DNA of 35,895 nt, from the NCBI RefSeq assembly GCF_001950255.1, contig NZ_BDJK01000020.1, positions 1 through 35,895 on the forward strand, read 5' to 3'. The notes under the pieces were generated by a model. The model saw only the letters and a program-made list of their open reading frames with translations, ran no database searches and was not told the DNA's origin. Made by a program: the position numbers and the translations under genes. Shown piece by piece: positions 23,490-32,693 of this stretch. Numbering within the stretch: the first letter of the stretch is position 1; each line of letters starts with the position of its first letter. This stretch comes from Carboxydothermus pertinax (GTDB taxonomy: Bacteria > Bacillota > Z-2901 > Carboxydothermales > Carboxydothermaceae).

Positions 23490-25538
23490 TTAGCCACTAA
23501 CAATACAATTTCGCCCTTCTCTTTTGGCCCGGTATAAATAATCATCTGCAACTTGAATTAACTCTTCTATCCGCCGCCCATCTTCGGGATAAACGGCAAT
23601 TCCAAAACTAGCCGTTAGCTTTATGCCTCCGATAGCTCCAGGGAAAATATTTTGAGCAATCGCTCTTTTTAACTTTTCCGCTAATTCCTTGGCCCCAGTC
23701 CGGTCGGTATCGGGCAAAATTAATAAAAATTCATCCCCGCCGTAGCGCACCGCCAAATCCTGCCGGCGAACGGTTTCCTGAATTAAGGTTGCCAGTACCT
23801 TCAATAACTCATCGCCGGTCAAATGGCCGAAATTATCGTTAATTTCTTTAAAATGGTCTAAATCAAACATAATAACGGCTAAGGGCTGTCCGGTCCGTTC
23901 AGCAATAGCCAGCTGCTTATCCAGAAAACCCTGCATAAAACGGCGATTATAAAGGCCGGTTAATTGGTCTTCCAAAGCTCTTTTTTGGGCTTTAGCTAAA
24001 AGCCGCGTATTGTAAATAACCGGCGCCGCTAAAGATAAATAACGTACCACCTTATCAAAATTCACCCTGGTTTCCTTGGGAATCCTGGCCTGAATCACTC
24101 CCCGAATTTTTCCGCCAATTATCATGGGATAGCAGAAATAATCATCCTCGTCGGTAAACTCAGGACATAAATCCACACTTTCTTTTACCCATAAGGATTT
24201 TCCCGTCCGCTTTACTTTACAAAGTTCCGGTTTATATAAAACATCTTTACGACAACCAATTCTAGTGGTAGCCAGCACTTCCTCAAAACGGTCTTCACTC
24301 TCATTTAAGCGTAAAATTACCACCTTATTTATATTAAATTTTTGTTTCAATAAACTTACTATTAAGTAATAAACATTTTCTTCCCGGGTCTCCTGCTGTA
24401 AAATCCCTTGAAACTGGTTAATTTCCTGAAGTTCGGTATATTCATCCCGGACATAGGTTATAAGCTCATTTAACCCAGCAATAAATTCTTTAAACTCCCG
24501 CACCGCTCTGACTTTTAAAGGCTCAATCCCCATAACCCCTTTAACGCTGACTTCCGCAAAAGCTTTTAAAATTTCTTCTAAGGGTTCTAAACTTTTATTT
24601 ACCGTGAAAACAATTAACAAGCCGCTTCCTAATCCTAAAAGTAATAACTGAATTAACCCTTGCCAGAAAATTTTTCGAGCATAAGTTTCATAGTCTGAAG
24701 CAGGGCAAAGAATTACTTCTGTAAAATTTTTGCCATTAAACCTTTGCAAGTAGTAAGGACTTGAATTGATTTCCACAACACCGGATTTAGAATTCAATAA
24801 CTTTTCAGGAGGCATGATATTTAAAACCCTTTTTCCCATTTCCGGCTGATTTGATCCTAAATAAAACCAGTTTCCGTATTTCTTAACTGTCCCCACAAAG
24901 TCACTGCTGTTATATACCGCAAAATTTTCCTGATTTACCGGCAAAAAAAACAAATTAATATAAGGGGATAACAAATCTAATCCTTTGAGGAAGTGTTCAA
25001 ACTCTTCTCCTACCTGGACAACTCCTAAAAAAATTTGATTTTGATCATAAATCGGCAGTAAATAATAAATATAAGCACCGGATTTTCCTAACTCTATCCC
25101 AAAAGTAGGTTTTCGCGTAGATAGCACCTGCCGTACCAGGGGGCGTATTAAAATACTATCACCGTTAAAACTTGGCTCATGAAAGCGGTAGAGGACCTTA
25201 CCATCGGGTAGAAGAAAAAGCAGATTTTCAATGCTTTGCTCTTTTAATTTCCGGTAAAAGGGCAAAAGGTCAGAGATTAAACCCTCCTTATCATTATTCA
25301 AAAGGGCTCTTTTTATTTTTTTATCCGCCAGCACCAGATTAGCAGCCACGCTTAGCCGCAATTGTTCGTGCTTTAATAAAGATTCTACTAGCTGGTAGTT
25401 CTCTATACTTTTTTGATAATGAAAGGACAAAAGTTCCCGCCGATCTTCGATAAATTTTAAAATACTTTGGGCTAAAAGCCCCAAAAACAAAACAACCAAA
25501 ACGGCTAAAAGCAAACGTAGCTTAAAAGACCAGCGCAT
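23490..25538 (-). CDS. Membrane diguanylate cyclase: Cache-like sensor, GAF, GGDEF (copy 2)
   Basis: This has the same architecture as its downstream neighbour: helix at about 7-25, extracytoplasmic sensor to about 285, second helix (LIQLLLLGLGSGLLIVFTV, about 291-309), a short linker that may include HAMP-like helices, GAF at about 375-490 and GGDEF at about 510-680 with RYGGDEF near 600. The I-site is present (RRQDLAVRYGGDEF). The two proteins are close in length and are clearly tandem duplicates that have drifted, mostly in the sensor half, which suggests different signals. The signal is unknown. The ATG start has AGGAGG upstream. No EAL or HD-GYP phosphodiesterase gene is nearby. Confidence 0.92.
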   Translation of the reverse strand: MRWSFKLRLLLAVLVVLFLGLLAQSILKFIEDRRELLSFHYQKSIENYQLVESLLKHEQLRLSVAANLVLADKKIKRALLNNDKEGLISDLLPFYRKLKEQSIENLLFLLPDGKVLYRFHEPSFNGDSILIRPLVRQVLSTRKPTFGIELGKSGAYIYYLLPIYDQNQIFLGVVQVGEEFEHFLKGLDLLSPYINLFFLPVNQENFAVYNSSDFVGTVKKYGNWFYLGSNQPEMGKRVLNIMPPEKLLNSKSGVVEINSSPYYLQRFNGKNFTEVILCPASDYETYARKIFWQGLIQLLLLGLGSGLLIVFTVNKSLEPLEEILKAFAEVSVKGVMGIEPLKVRAVREFKEFIAGLNELITYVRDEYTELQEINQFQGILQQETREENVYYLIVSLLKQKFNINKVVILRLNESEDRFEEVLATTRIGCRKDVLYKPELCKVKRTGKSLWVKESVDLCPEFTDEDDYFCYPMIIGGKIRGVIQARIPKETRVNFDKVVRYLSLAAPVIYNTRLLAKAQKRALEDQLTGLYNRRFMQGFLDKQLAIAERTGQPLAVIMFDLDHFKEINDNFGHLTGDELLKVLATLIQETVRRQDLAVRYGGDEFLLILPDTDRTGAKELAEKLKRAIAQNIFPGAIGGIKLTASFGIAVYPEDGRRIEELIQVADDYLYRAKREGRNCIVSG

Positions 25539-25602
25539 AAATGTCCTCCTGTATACCTGATGCTATTAAAATTCCACAAAATTTTACATATTCCTTCTTT
25601 TA

Positions 25603-25642
25603 ATAAAAAAACGCTTTAACTCCAAAAAAGAGCTAAAGCGTT
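25603..25642. terminator. Bidirectional terminator at the end of acuC
   Basis: AACGCTTTA (25610-25618) pairs with TAAAGCGTT (25634-25642), and part of the interior also pairs. On the minus strand TTTTTTTAT follows. On the plus strand TTTTTT follows as well. The stem includes the acuC stop codon. Confidence 0.85.
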
Positions 25643-26767
25643 TTTTAACCGTTCTACCGTTTTTTGATTTTTCGTGGTAATTTCCCGCCGGCGCTCCAGC
25701 GGAATCCCGGAGGTCCCTTCATCTAAAAAAGTTCGGGGTAAAAAAAGTCCGGCTTTCTTTTCATATTTTCGCCAGAAATCTGCCGGTACATCATACGGTA
25801 AAACACGCCCGGTCATTTCCGCCCAAACAATGGCCCAAGCGCGGGGAACCACTCGCCAGTAATCATATCCCCCGCCACCACCCGCCACCCAGCGCCCGTC
25901 ACAGACTTCATGGGCCAAATCATGTAAAAGTCGGGTAGATTCTTGAAAAACATAAGTAGTATTGGCCAGATGGGTCAAAGGGTCTAAGCGGTGGGAATCA
26001 CATCCATGCTGAGTCACCAGAACATCCGGTTTAAATTTACGAATTATATCCGGGACCACTTCTTCTAAAGCCCCAAGCCAGGAATCATCTTCCGTATACG
26101 GCTCTAAAGGAATATTAACTTTAGTGCCGTACGCCGCCCCCTCCCCCAGTTCGGTTATTGACCCGGTACCGGGAAACAGATAGCGGCCGGTTTCATGAAT
26201 AGAAATGGTCAATACTCCCGGGTCCTGATAAAAAAGCCACTGTACCCCATCCCCATGGTGAGCATCTAGGTCCACATAGGCTACTTTAAGACCATTTTCC
26301 CGCAACTTTGCTATTGCTACCGCCAAGTCGTTATAAATACAAAACCCTGAGGCGCTATCCCTTAAAGCATGATGAAGCCCCCCGGCTACATTAAAAACAT
26401 GGTCCGCTTTTCCTTCATAAACCATTTCCGCTGCCAGAGCCGAACCCCCGGCAATTAATGCTGCTGCTTCGTGCATCCCGTAAAAAATCGGATTATCTTC
26501 AGACCCTAGGCCAAAACTGCTGCCAGTCACCTTTGCGGGATTACTGCTTAATTTTATCACCGCTTCAACATAAGCTGGGTCATGAACCAAGTAAAGTTCG
26601 TCCAAGGTGGCTCGACGGGGTGGGATAATTTCTCCTGGGTTTAAAATCCCTGCAATCTGCATTAACTCTACGGTTAATGCATACCGCTGCGGATTTAGAG
26701 GATGGTCATCGGAAAGCTTATAACTTAGATATTCTTCATCGTAAATTAAAAAGGCCTTGCCACCCAT
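25616..26767 (-). CDS. acuC: AcuC, histone-deacetylase-family protein deacetylase
   Basis: AcuC removes acetyl groups from lysine, in Bacillus reactivating acetyl-CoA synthetase. Class I deacetylase motifs are clear: DHPLNPQRYALTVELM near the start, the active-site region NVAGGLHHALRDSASGFCIYNDLA near 127-150, the zinc-binding DLDAHHGDGVQWLFYQDP near 168-185, HGCDSHRLDPLTHL near 255, and GGGGYDYW near 295. The length of 383 aa is typical. It follows acuB by 2 bases in an acuA-acuB-acuC order as in Bacillus. The substrate gene acsA is not in the window. Confidence 0.95.
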   Translation of the reverse strand: MGGKAFLIYDEEYLSYKLSDDHPLNPQRYALTVELMQIAGILNPGEIIPPRRATLDELYLVHDPAYVEAVIKLSSNPAKVTGSSFGLGSEDNPIFYGMHEAAALIAGGSALAAEMVYEGKADHVFNVAGGLHHALRDSASGFCIYNDLAVAIAKLRENGLKVAYVDLDAHHGDGVQWLFYQDPGVLTISIHETGRYLFPGTGSITELGEGAAYGTKVNIPLEPYTEDDSWLGALEEVVPDIIRKFKPDVLVTQHGCDSHRLDPLTHLANTTYVFQESTRLLHDLAHEVCDGRWVAGGGGGYDYWRVVPRAWAIVWAEMTGRVLPYDVPADFWRKYEKKAGLFLPRTFLDEGTSGIPLERRREITTKNQKTVERLKNALALFWS

Positions 26768-26769
26768 AT

Positions 26770-27399
26770 TTATACCTCTCCAAAGGGATTTATTACGGTA
26801 AATCCCTTGGCTAAAATCCGGTCAATTACAGGCTTGGTATTCATGGTTTCAATCCGCAGGATAAGATTTTTAAAACCATTTTCCGTTTTCGGTGCCAAAA
26901 ACACGCTCACCACGTTAATATTTAATTCTTTCATTATTTGGGCAACCTCCGCTAGCATTCCCGGCTGGTCGGGCACCCGGACTTCGATACGAGAGCTTCT
27001 CTTATATACACCCATTAATTCGGCAAAAGCCATTACAATATCCCCCTGGGTTACTATACCCACAAGCTCGTCTTCTAAAAGGACCGGTAAACACCCCACC
27101 CTATTTTCCAGCATCATTTTGGCTGCGTCCTCTACCGGATCCAGGGGATGGGCAGTAACCACCCTTTTTTGCATTATAGCGCCAACTTTTATCTGCCAGC
27201 AGGGTCCATTCTCCCCGGAATAAGGCGAAGGGCAGGCATACCTTAAATCCCGGTCCGAAACAATCCCCACCAGTTTTTCCTCATCTACCACCGGTAAATG
27301 CCGAATTCTTTTTTCCTGACTTTTAGCCATTGCTTCCCGGATAGTTTCAGTACTTTTTACCGTTACCAGTTCCCGGGTCATGATATCTTTGACCAGCAT
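26770..27399 (-). CDS. acuB: AcuB-type CBS-pair and ACT domain protein
   Basis: Two CBS domains fill residues about 4-135 (VKDIMTRELVTVKSTETIREAM; LVGIVSDRDLRYA; VGAIMQKRVVTAHPLDPVEDAA; GIVTQGDIVMAFAEL), a module that senses adenine nucleotides. An ACT domain follows at about 140-205 (EVRVPDQPGMLAEVAQIMKELNINVVSVFL). This is the layout of AcuB, whose role in acetoin/acetate metabolism is still unclear. I choose the ATG at 27399 because GAGGTG lies six bases upstream; the GTG at 27408 overlaps that site. The gene sits between acuA and acuC, giving a 209-aa product. Confidence 0.92.
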   Translation of the reverse strand: MLVKDIMTRELVTVKSTETIREAMAKSQEKRIRHLPVVDEEKLVGIVSDRDLRYACPSPYSGENGPCWQIKVGAIMQKRVVTAHPLDPVEDAAKMMLENRVGCLPVLLEDELVGIVTQGDIVMAFAELMGVYKRSSRIEVRVPDQPGMLAEVAQIMKELNINVVSVFLAPKTENGFKNLILRIETMNTKPVIDRILAKGFTVINPFGEV

Positions 27400-27455
27400 G
27401 AGGTTCACCTCTTAATACTTAATATTAGAAATTTTCTGGATATTTATAAAACAGT

Positions 27456-27482
27456 TTAGGGAAAGTACATTACTTTCCCTAA
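27456..27482. repeat. Perfect 12-bp inverted repeat between acuA and acuB
   Basis: Arms TTAGGGAAAGTA (27456-27467) and TACTTTCCCTAA (27471-27482) are exact reverse complements with a 3-base loop, covering the acuA stop codon. No T-run follows directly on the minus strand (AACTGTTTTATAAA). This makes it a partial terminator, an mRNA processing or stabilising hairpin, or an operator. It could lower acuBC expression relative to acuA. Confidence 0.65.
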
Positions 27483-28090
27483 AATACTTTTTTCCCCTCA
27501 TATCTTAAAACCTCAAATTGTTCTACCTGTTCTGGAGTTAATTCTTTACCATAACGGACCATTAACATATTAGCGGGATGAGAAGTAATTTCCGGGTCAT
27601 CGGTATAAACCCGCTCCATCCCTGCCGCACTAGAAAATAGGTTTTCCAGCATTTTTTGGTAGGACCAGACATCCATCCCTTTATTTTTTAAATCCCAGTG
27701 CCAGTAATATTCGGTAGACATGACAATATATTTCTCTAAAACCGGGTCCGAAAAAGCTTCACTTAAAAGCTTCCGGGCAAGCCCCGTGCCGCGAAGCCCC
27801 GGAGTTACTTCGATAGCTCCCATTTCCAGCAAAAACGGCAAATGGGCCTTTCCCCAGCGGGTAAACTCATCGGGCGAATGAAAAGTAACATAACCGACTA
27901 TTTTTTCACCAAGCCGTGCAATTACCACCCAGCCCAGAGGCTGGTTAGCTATATCTATTAAAGCTTCTTTTTGTCTCCGGTAAGGACGGAAATTAGATAA
28001 TCCTTCATCTATCTCAAGGCTTCTTAACGTATCGCCCCGGTCATGCTTCTCAATAATTACCGTACCCAATGGGGTATTAAACTCTACCAT
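27479..28090 (-). CDS. acuA: AcuA, GNAT-family protein acetyltransferase
   Basis: AcuA acetylates and switches off acetyl-CoA synthetase in Bacillus. The acetyl-CoA-binding motif is present in a GNAT core (IARLGEKIVGYVTFHSPDEF at about 55-75, then EVTPGLRGTGLARKLLSEAF near 93-112 with the R-x-x-G-x-A pattern). The length of 203 aa and the next two genes (acuB, acuC) support the assignment. It is the first gene of the acu operon, with a promoter-like sequence at 28126-28154. The ATG has only a moderate ribosome binding site (GGGAGCGTGGG). Confidence 0.93.
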   Translation of the reverse strand: MVEFNTPLGTVIIEKHDRGDTLRSLEIDEGLSNFRPYRRQKEALIDIANQPLGWVVIARLGEKIVGYVTFHSPDEFTRWGKAHLPFLLEMGAIEVTPGLRGTGLARKLLSEAFSDPVLEKYIVMSTEYYWHWDLKNKGMDVWSYQKMLENLFSSAAGMERVYTDDPEITSHPANMLMVRYGKELTPEQVEQFEVLRYEGKKVF

Positions 28091-28107
28091 GAAAATCCCA
28101 CGCTCCC

Positions 28108-28163
28108 AATTATTTGTTTTAATTTATTATAGCAAATAGCAAAATTATTATCTACAAATAATT
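28108..28163 (-). promoter_or_regulatory. acuA: acuABC promoter flanked by a 10-bp inverted repeat
   Basis: On the minus strand TAGATA (28149-28154), 17 bases, TATAAT (28126-28131) forms a plausible sigma-A promoter about 35 bases before the acuA start. AATTATTTGT (28108-28117) and ACAAATAATT (28154-28163) are exact reverse complements that bracket it. The arms are AT-rich, so chance is possible, but an operator is plausible. No regulator can be named. Confidence 0.45.
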
Positions 28164-29394
28164 ATAACTTTTTAGCTAGATCTCGGATTTTGCTCCAGAG
28201 ATATCCAATAAAACCGCGATTTTTTCGTGTTAGATCTATGTAAGAATCATAAGGCGATGGTGCCGTAATAATCCCCACATCCGCTGGAAAAAACGATTTT
28301 TTCATGTATAAAGTTTCTATCCGGTGGCTTCCCCGCCGGGATACTTCTAAAGGTACCATCCCATAAGAGTAGGAAAGTTCTCGAAAAAGTTCCTCGGGAG
28401 AGTGGATGTAAACGCCATTTACCGTTAAAATTACATCCCCGGTTTTAAGTCCGGCACTATCCGCAATTGAGCCTGGATTAACTCCTAAAACCATTACCCC
28501 AACACCGTTTTCGGGATTAACAAAAAGCGGTCGCCCTTCTTCCAGCTTTCGTCCCCAATAAATTACCGCTTCGTGGCCCAAAGGCATAAAGAGGGCAGCA
28601 AACCACGATATAACAGTGAATTTCATGGAAAGCATCGCCAGAAAAATTAAAATTATACTGTAAGCCCCAAGATACATTGCCGATAACTTGCTTTTTTCTT
28701 CGGGGTAACGGGTTATTACCATATCGCCATAGCCAAGGCCTGCTACTACCGGAATTAAAGAATACATTAAATTAGGCGTAGTCTCACTACTTTTAATAAG
28801 CGGCCACCAATCGGGCATTTGAATCCCCCCGGTAGTTTGGGGCAACTGGGTTACCACCACCAGAGCTGCTAGCGGTATGGGCCAAAATCGTTGCAAAACA
28901 AATCCACCGACAATTTGTCCGGTTTTAATCTTAAAATACTCTGGCCTTGCCCCTAGATGCCCGCCAATGGAAATAAGGACACTCTCCACCAGGTGAAGTA
29001 CCCCAACTAAAGCTGCAATTTGAGCAACATTTACTTTAGGAAAACCAAAAATAAGGTAAGCTAAGGATACTACTCCTCCGGCGTAGGAAAAACATAAAAA
29101 CCTCGGGTTTATAAGCATGAATAAAATTGCTAAAGGCCACAGATAGGAAAGTCCAGCCTCGTTTAAAGCAATCCCTAAAAAAACCAGCACCAGGCTTCCG
29201 GACATACCTCCCACTATCCCATGGGCGGTGGCTTTAAATGTGTCATAAATTACCCCTGGCGACAGGATAAACTTTCCCGAAATTCGAGAATATTGCAACG
29301 CGATAATTAATACCACTACCCAAAATACAGGGTTTTCAAATAAGGCCAGAAAAACTGTATACAAAGTATTTCCGGCAAGCTTAAGCCAGAGCAT
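28162..29394 (-). CDS. MinJ-like multi-pass membrane protein with C-terminal PDZ domain
   Basis: The first about 290 residues hold seven or eight membrane helices (for example VFWVVVLIIALQYS and SGSLVLVFLGIALNEAGL). Residues about 300-370 are a PDZ domain (GVMVLGVNPGSIADSAGLKTGDVILTVNG). This layout and the position next to ctpB match Bacillus MinJ (YvjD, about 397 aa), the bridge between DivIVA and MinD at cell poles. Sequence orthology cannot be tested here, so the division role is inferred from architecture and synteny. The ATG follows GAGGG, 13 bases after the ctpB stop, so the two are co-transcribed. Confidence 0.75.
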   Translation of the reverse strand: MLWLKLAGNTLYTVFLALFENPVFWVVVLIIALQYSRISGKFILSPGVIYDTFKATAHGIVGGMSGSLVLVFLGIALNEAGLSYLWPLAILFMLINPRFLCFSYAGGVVSLAYLIFGFPKVNVAQIAALVGVLHLVESVLISIGGHLGARPEYFKIKTGQIVGGFVLQRFWPIPLAALVVVTQLPQTTGGIQMPDWWPLIKSSETTPNLMYSLIPVVAGLGYGDMVITRYPEEKSKLSAMYLGAYSIILIFLAMLSMKFTVISWFAALFMPLGHEAVIYWGRKLEEGRPLFVNPENGVGVMVLGVNPGSIADSAGLKTGDVILTVNGVYIHSPEELFRELSYSYGMVPLEVSRRGSHRIETLYMKKSFFPADVGIITAPSPYDSYIDLTRKNRGFIGYLWSKIRDLAKKL

Positions 29395-29407
29395 GCTTTT
29401 CCCTCGC

Positions 29408-30541
29408 TTATTTAACTTTCTTGGCTAAAATTTCTTTCGCTTTTAATAACTGAAGGTCTTCTTTACTTCCTGCCGGTTGCTTAACTACTATATCCGGCTC
29501 AATCCCTTTTTTGTTAATATCATGTTTTTTCGGAGTTAAGTAACGGGCCACTGTAAGCTTTAATCCAGCATTTCCGGGGAGCTTAAAAATTGATTGCACT
29601 ACTCCTTTCCCAAAGGTTTTCTCTCCTACTAAAACCGCTACCTGCCAGTCTTTTAAAGCACCAGCTACAATTTCCGAGGCACTGGCACTCCCACCGTTTA
29701 CCAAAACTACCATGGGAAGCCCTAAAGCCGGCAGATTAGCTTTTTCCTCCTCATCGGGCTGATTGCGGTAATCGACATAGACAATGGTTTTCCCTTTGGG
29801 AATAAAGAGGTCAGCAATTTCGACCGCCGCCGTTAACTCCCCACCAGGATTATCCCGTAAATCAAAAATTAAACCTTTCATTCCTTTTCTCTTCAGGTCA
29901 CCAAGCGCTTTTCTCACCGCTTCCGGCGAGTTTTCGGTAAACTGGGATAAAGCAAGATAGCCAATTTTATCATCAAGCATTTTGCTTTCAACCGTCGGTA
30001 TCGTGATAGTTTCCCGAACCAGCGTAAACTCCCGGGTTTCTTTTTCTCCGGGTCTTAAAATTCCTACGCTAACTTTTGTACCTACGGGCCCCCGCATTAA
30101 GCTTACCGCCGTATCTAAATCCATCCCTTTGGTATCCCGCCCGGCTACTTTTACAATAATATCCCCCGCTTTAATGCCGGCTTTAGCCGCTGGAGTATTG
30201 GGAATAGGTTTTACCACAACAATATGCTTCTCCTCCATGGTAACAATTAACCCAACCCCACCAAAGGCTCCAGTAATCTGTTCATTTAAATGTTTAAACT
30301 GTTCCGGATCAAGATATACCGAATAAGGGTCATCTAGGCCTTCTACCATCCCTTTTATTGCACCATTCATTAATTTTTCAGTGGAAACTGGCTGGTAGTA
30401 CTGGCTTTTAATTAAAGCAATTACGGTGAGCAAGGTCTCTATCTTATCACCATTATTTTTCCATAAATATCCTCCAAGAGCAAATATTCCCCAGAGGAAT
30501 AAAACCACCACCACCAGGGCAATAATCTTCTTCCGGGACAA
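29408..30541 (-). CDS. ctpB: CtpA/CtpB-type carboxy-terminal processing serine protease (S41)
   Basis: This is an extracytoplasmic protease anchored by one N-terminal helix (IIALVVVVLFLWGIFALGGYLW, about 5-26). A PDZ domain lies at about 90-175 (GVGLIVTMEEKHIVVVKPIPNTPAAKAGIKAGDII). The catalytic Ser is in GGSASASEIVAGAL near 287, and the Lys in GEKTFGKGVVQS about 25 residues later. The length of 377 aa fits. In Bacillus, CtpB cuts SpoIVFA to set the timing of sigma-K activation and lies beside ftsEX and minJ, as here. The start is TTG after GAGAGGTG. A TATAAT sequence upstream may be its -10, but I see no convincing -35. Confidence 0.93.
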   Translation of the reverse strand: MSRKKIIALVVVVLFLWGIFALGGYLWKNNGDKIETLLTVIALIKSQYYQPVSTEKLMNGAIKGMVEGLDDPYSVYLDPEQFKHLNEQITGAFGGVGLIVTMEEKHIVVVKPIPNTPAAKAGIKAGDIIVKVAGRDTKGMDLDTAVSLMRGPVGTKVSVGILRPGEKETREFTLVRETITIPTVESKMLDDKIGYLALSQFTENSPEAVRKALGDLKRKGMKGLIFDLRDNPGGELTAAVEIADLFIPKGKTIVYVDYRNQPDEEEKANLPALGLPMVVLVNGGSASASEIVAGALKDWQVAVLVGEKTFGKGVVQSIFKLPGNAGLKLTVARYLTPKKHDINKKGIEPDIVVKQPAGSKEDLQLLKAKEILAKKVK

Positions 30542-30660
30542 CGATATACACCTCTCTGTCTTTGTTAAGTTTTTCTTTGCGTTAATAATATTATAGTAGC
30601 ACTTTTAGAAAAGATATGCTATATGGAACAAATTCTTATAATTTCGTATTTAATGATAGA

Positions 30661-30687
30661 AAAAGACACGGACACTCCGTGCCTTTT
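30661..30687 (-). terminator. Terminator of the ftsEX-M23 unit
   Basis: CACGGA (30667-30672) pairs with TCCGTG (30676-30681), extended by outer A-T pairs. TTTTTCTATC follows on the minus strand. It overlaps the last codon of the M23 gene and separates it from ctpB. Confidence 0.8.
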
Positions 30688-31798
30688 AGAAATATTGCAT
30701 TGGATTTACATACTCACCATTTAGGAGGACACCAAAATGGAGATGGGGACCAGTCGAAAGACCGGTACTACCCACATCGCCAATGTGTTCGCCCTTTTCC
30801 ACCCGCTGCCCCACCGAAACTCTAATAGCTGAAAGATGCGCATAAAGGGTGGAAACGCCGCCGCCGTGGTCAATGATAATTACTTTTCCATAGCCTTGCA
30901 TTGTCCCAGCATAAATTACCACACCGGCTTGAGCGGCAAACACATCGGTACCAGTAGGAGCCGGGATATCAATCCCCTGGTGCATCCGCGTGGTTTTCAG
31001 GATAGGATGCTCCCGTAATCCAAATCCAGAAGAAATATTGTAGTAGCCATCTACTGGCCATTTAAAAATTCCGCTGCCCATGGCAGGACTTGATCTCTGC
31101 CGTTGCCTAACAATTTCCTTAATTAATTTTTGCTCTTCTTCTTCCAGACGGTCTACCTCCTGCTGATACCGAGCTACATCGTTTTTAGCAAGTTCAATAA
31201 GCTTGGCTTTTTCATTTTGAGCAGCCAGCAAACTTTTTTGTGCTTCCTCTTCCTTTTGTTTTAGCAGGGTAAGCTCATTTTTCTGCTGCAAAAGCTCTTC
31301 TTTTAGTTGCTCTAACTGCTTTTTTTGGTTAGAAATATCATTTAAAAGTTTAATATCCTGCTCTATAATCCGGCTCATAAAATCCAGGCGGTTTATAAAA
31401 TCAAATAAATTTTCCGCTTGCAAAAGAATTTCAAGATAAGTAATAGTGCCGTTTTGGTAAAAATCTTTCAGCCTTTTTTCAAAAAGTTCATTATTGGTGT
31501 TTAAAAGTTCTTCGGTTCTGGAAAGTTCTTCTTCGGTTGAAGCGATTTTATTTTTAATAGACACAAGATCCCGGGATAAAGCGGTCAGCTGCTGCGCGTG
31601 CTTTTCCGCTTCAGCATCAAGCCGGGCTATTTCTTCAGCATAGTTTTTGATATCGGTTTTGCGGTCTTCAATTTTCCGTTTGGTCTGGACAATTTTCTGC
31701 CGCGTTTTATTTAATTTTGAGGTTAAACTTTCGGCATAAATTGGAGTTGTCGATAATATTAAAAATACTAAAAGTAGCGCTACTCCTCGTTTCACCAA
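30686..31798 (-). CDS. EnvC-like murein hydrolase (activator): coiled coil plus M23 domain
   Basis: A signal peptide ([18 protein letters not shown], about 4-21) is followed by a long coiled coil (about 25-235) and a LytM/M23 peptidase domain (about 255-370). The zinc residues appear intact: [10 protein letters not shown] (His and Asp near 271-275), YAHLS and GPHLHFGV near 349-352, so it may be an active endopeptidase rather than only an activator. Such proteins are switched on by FtsEX, which is encoded immediately upstream. FtsX ends 7 bases before this start, a strong functional hint. The length of 370 aa is ordinary for the EnvC/CwlO-like group. Confidence 0.92.
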   Translation of the reverse strand: MVKRGVALLLVFLILSTTPIYAESLTSKLNKTRQKIVQTKRKIEDRKTDIKNYAEEIARLDAEAEKHAQQLTALSRDLVSIKNKIASTEEELSRTEELLNTNNELFEKRLKDFYQNGTITYLEILLQAENLFDFINRLDFMSRIIEQDIKLLNDISNQKKQLEQLKEELLQQKNELTLLKQKEEEAQKSLLAAQNEKAKLIELAKNDVARYQQEVDRLEEEEQKLIKEIVRQRQRSSPAMGSGIFKWPVDGYYNISSGFGLREHPILKTTRMHQGIDIPAPTGTDVFAAQAGVVIYAGTMQGYGKVIIIDHGGGVSTLYAHLSAIRVSVGQRVEKGEHIGDVGSTGLSTGPHLHFGVLLNGEYVNPMQYF

Positions 31799-31805
31799 AT
31801 CCCCC

Positions 31806-32693
31806 CTAAAACTTAAGGTACTTGTTAAGAGAAATTACACTTCCTAAAATACCAATAATCAAGCCAACTCCTACCAAAGCCCCAAAGGTCAGTGACAGCA
31901 AGTTCTGGTCACGAAAGAGCACCAGAAAAGGCAGGGTTTTGGTTATTTTTAACAGCAGCGAATAATATCCCACTGCCACTAAAATGGTAGCCAAAAAACT
32001 TCCAATAAGCCCTAAAAAAGCGCCCTCAATTAAAAACGGCATCCGGACAAACCAATTAGTTGCCCCTAACATGCGGGCAATTTCTATTTCTTTGCGCCGG
32101 GCAAAAATTCCCAGGCGGATGGTGGTCATAATTAAAAAAACCGCTCCCAGCCCAAAAAGAGTAATTACCCCTAATCCAAAAATTTTTAACAGGGAAGTTA
32201 GCTTTAATAATTTTTCCACAACCCCTTGACCGTATTTTACCGTTTCAAATTCGGTAAAATTAGAAAGCTTTTTTCCCACCACCGGTACATCTTCCGGGCG
32301 TTTAGTTTTTATTAAATAAGCATCGGGAAGGGGGTTTCGCTCTTCAATCCCTGCTAAAATATCTGCCCGTTTGCCAAGCTTTTCTTTTATTTTTTTAAGT
32401 CCTTCTTCCTTGGGGATAAATTTTACCGTTGCAACTCCATCGATGGCCTTAATTTTTTCTTCAAGGGCACGGGTATCAATGGAAACGGCATTGGTTTTTA
32501 AATAGGCATAAATTTCTAGCTGGTTCTGCAGAGTATCCGCTAAATATCCCGCATTAATAATTAACAGCGCTGCCACACCCAAAATGAAAATGGTAATAAA
32601 AACTACTAAAACCGATGCAAGGCTTAAAAAACTATTGCGAAAGATCGATTTAAAGGCTTCTTTGAAGTAGTACGTTAAAAGGTTTAAACTCAT
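31806..32693 (-). CDS. ftsX: Cell division protein FtsX
   Basis: FtsX is the membrane half of the FtsEX complex, which passes ATP-driven motion to cell-wall hydrolases. It shows the four-helix layout: helix at about 20-45, an extracellular loop (about 50-165) with [21 protein letters not shown] and [16 protein letters not shown], then three helices from about 170 ([20 protein letters not shown]) to the end. The motif [22 protein letters not shown] is the coupling segment that contacts FtsE. The length of 295 aa is standard. The start overlaps the ftsE stop by 4 bases. Confidence 0.96.
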   Translation of the reverse strand: MSLNLLTYYFKEAFKSIFRNSFLSLASVLVVFITIFILGVAALLIINAGYLADTLQNQLEIYAYLKTNAVSIDTRALEEKIKAIDGVATVKFIPKEEGLKKIKEKLGKRADILAGIEERNPLPDAYLIKTKRPEDVPVVGKKLSNFTEFETVKYGQGVVEKLLKLTSLLKIFGLGVITLFGLGAVFLIMTTIRLGIFARRKEIEIARMLGATNWFVRMPFLIEGAFLGLIGSFLATILVAVGYYSLLLKITKTLPFLVLFRDQNLLSLTFGALVGVGLIIGILGSVISLNKYLKF

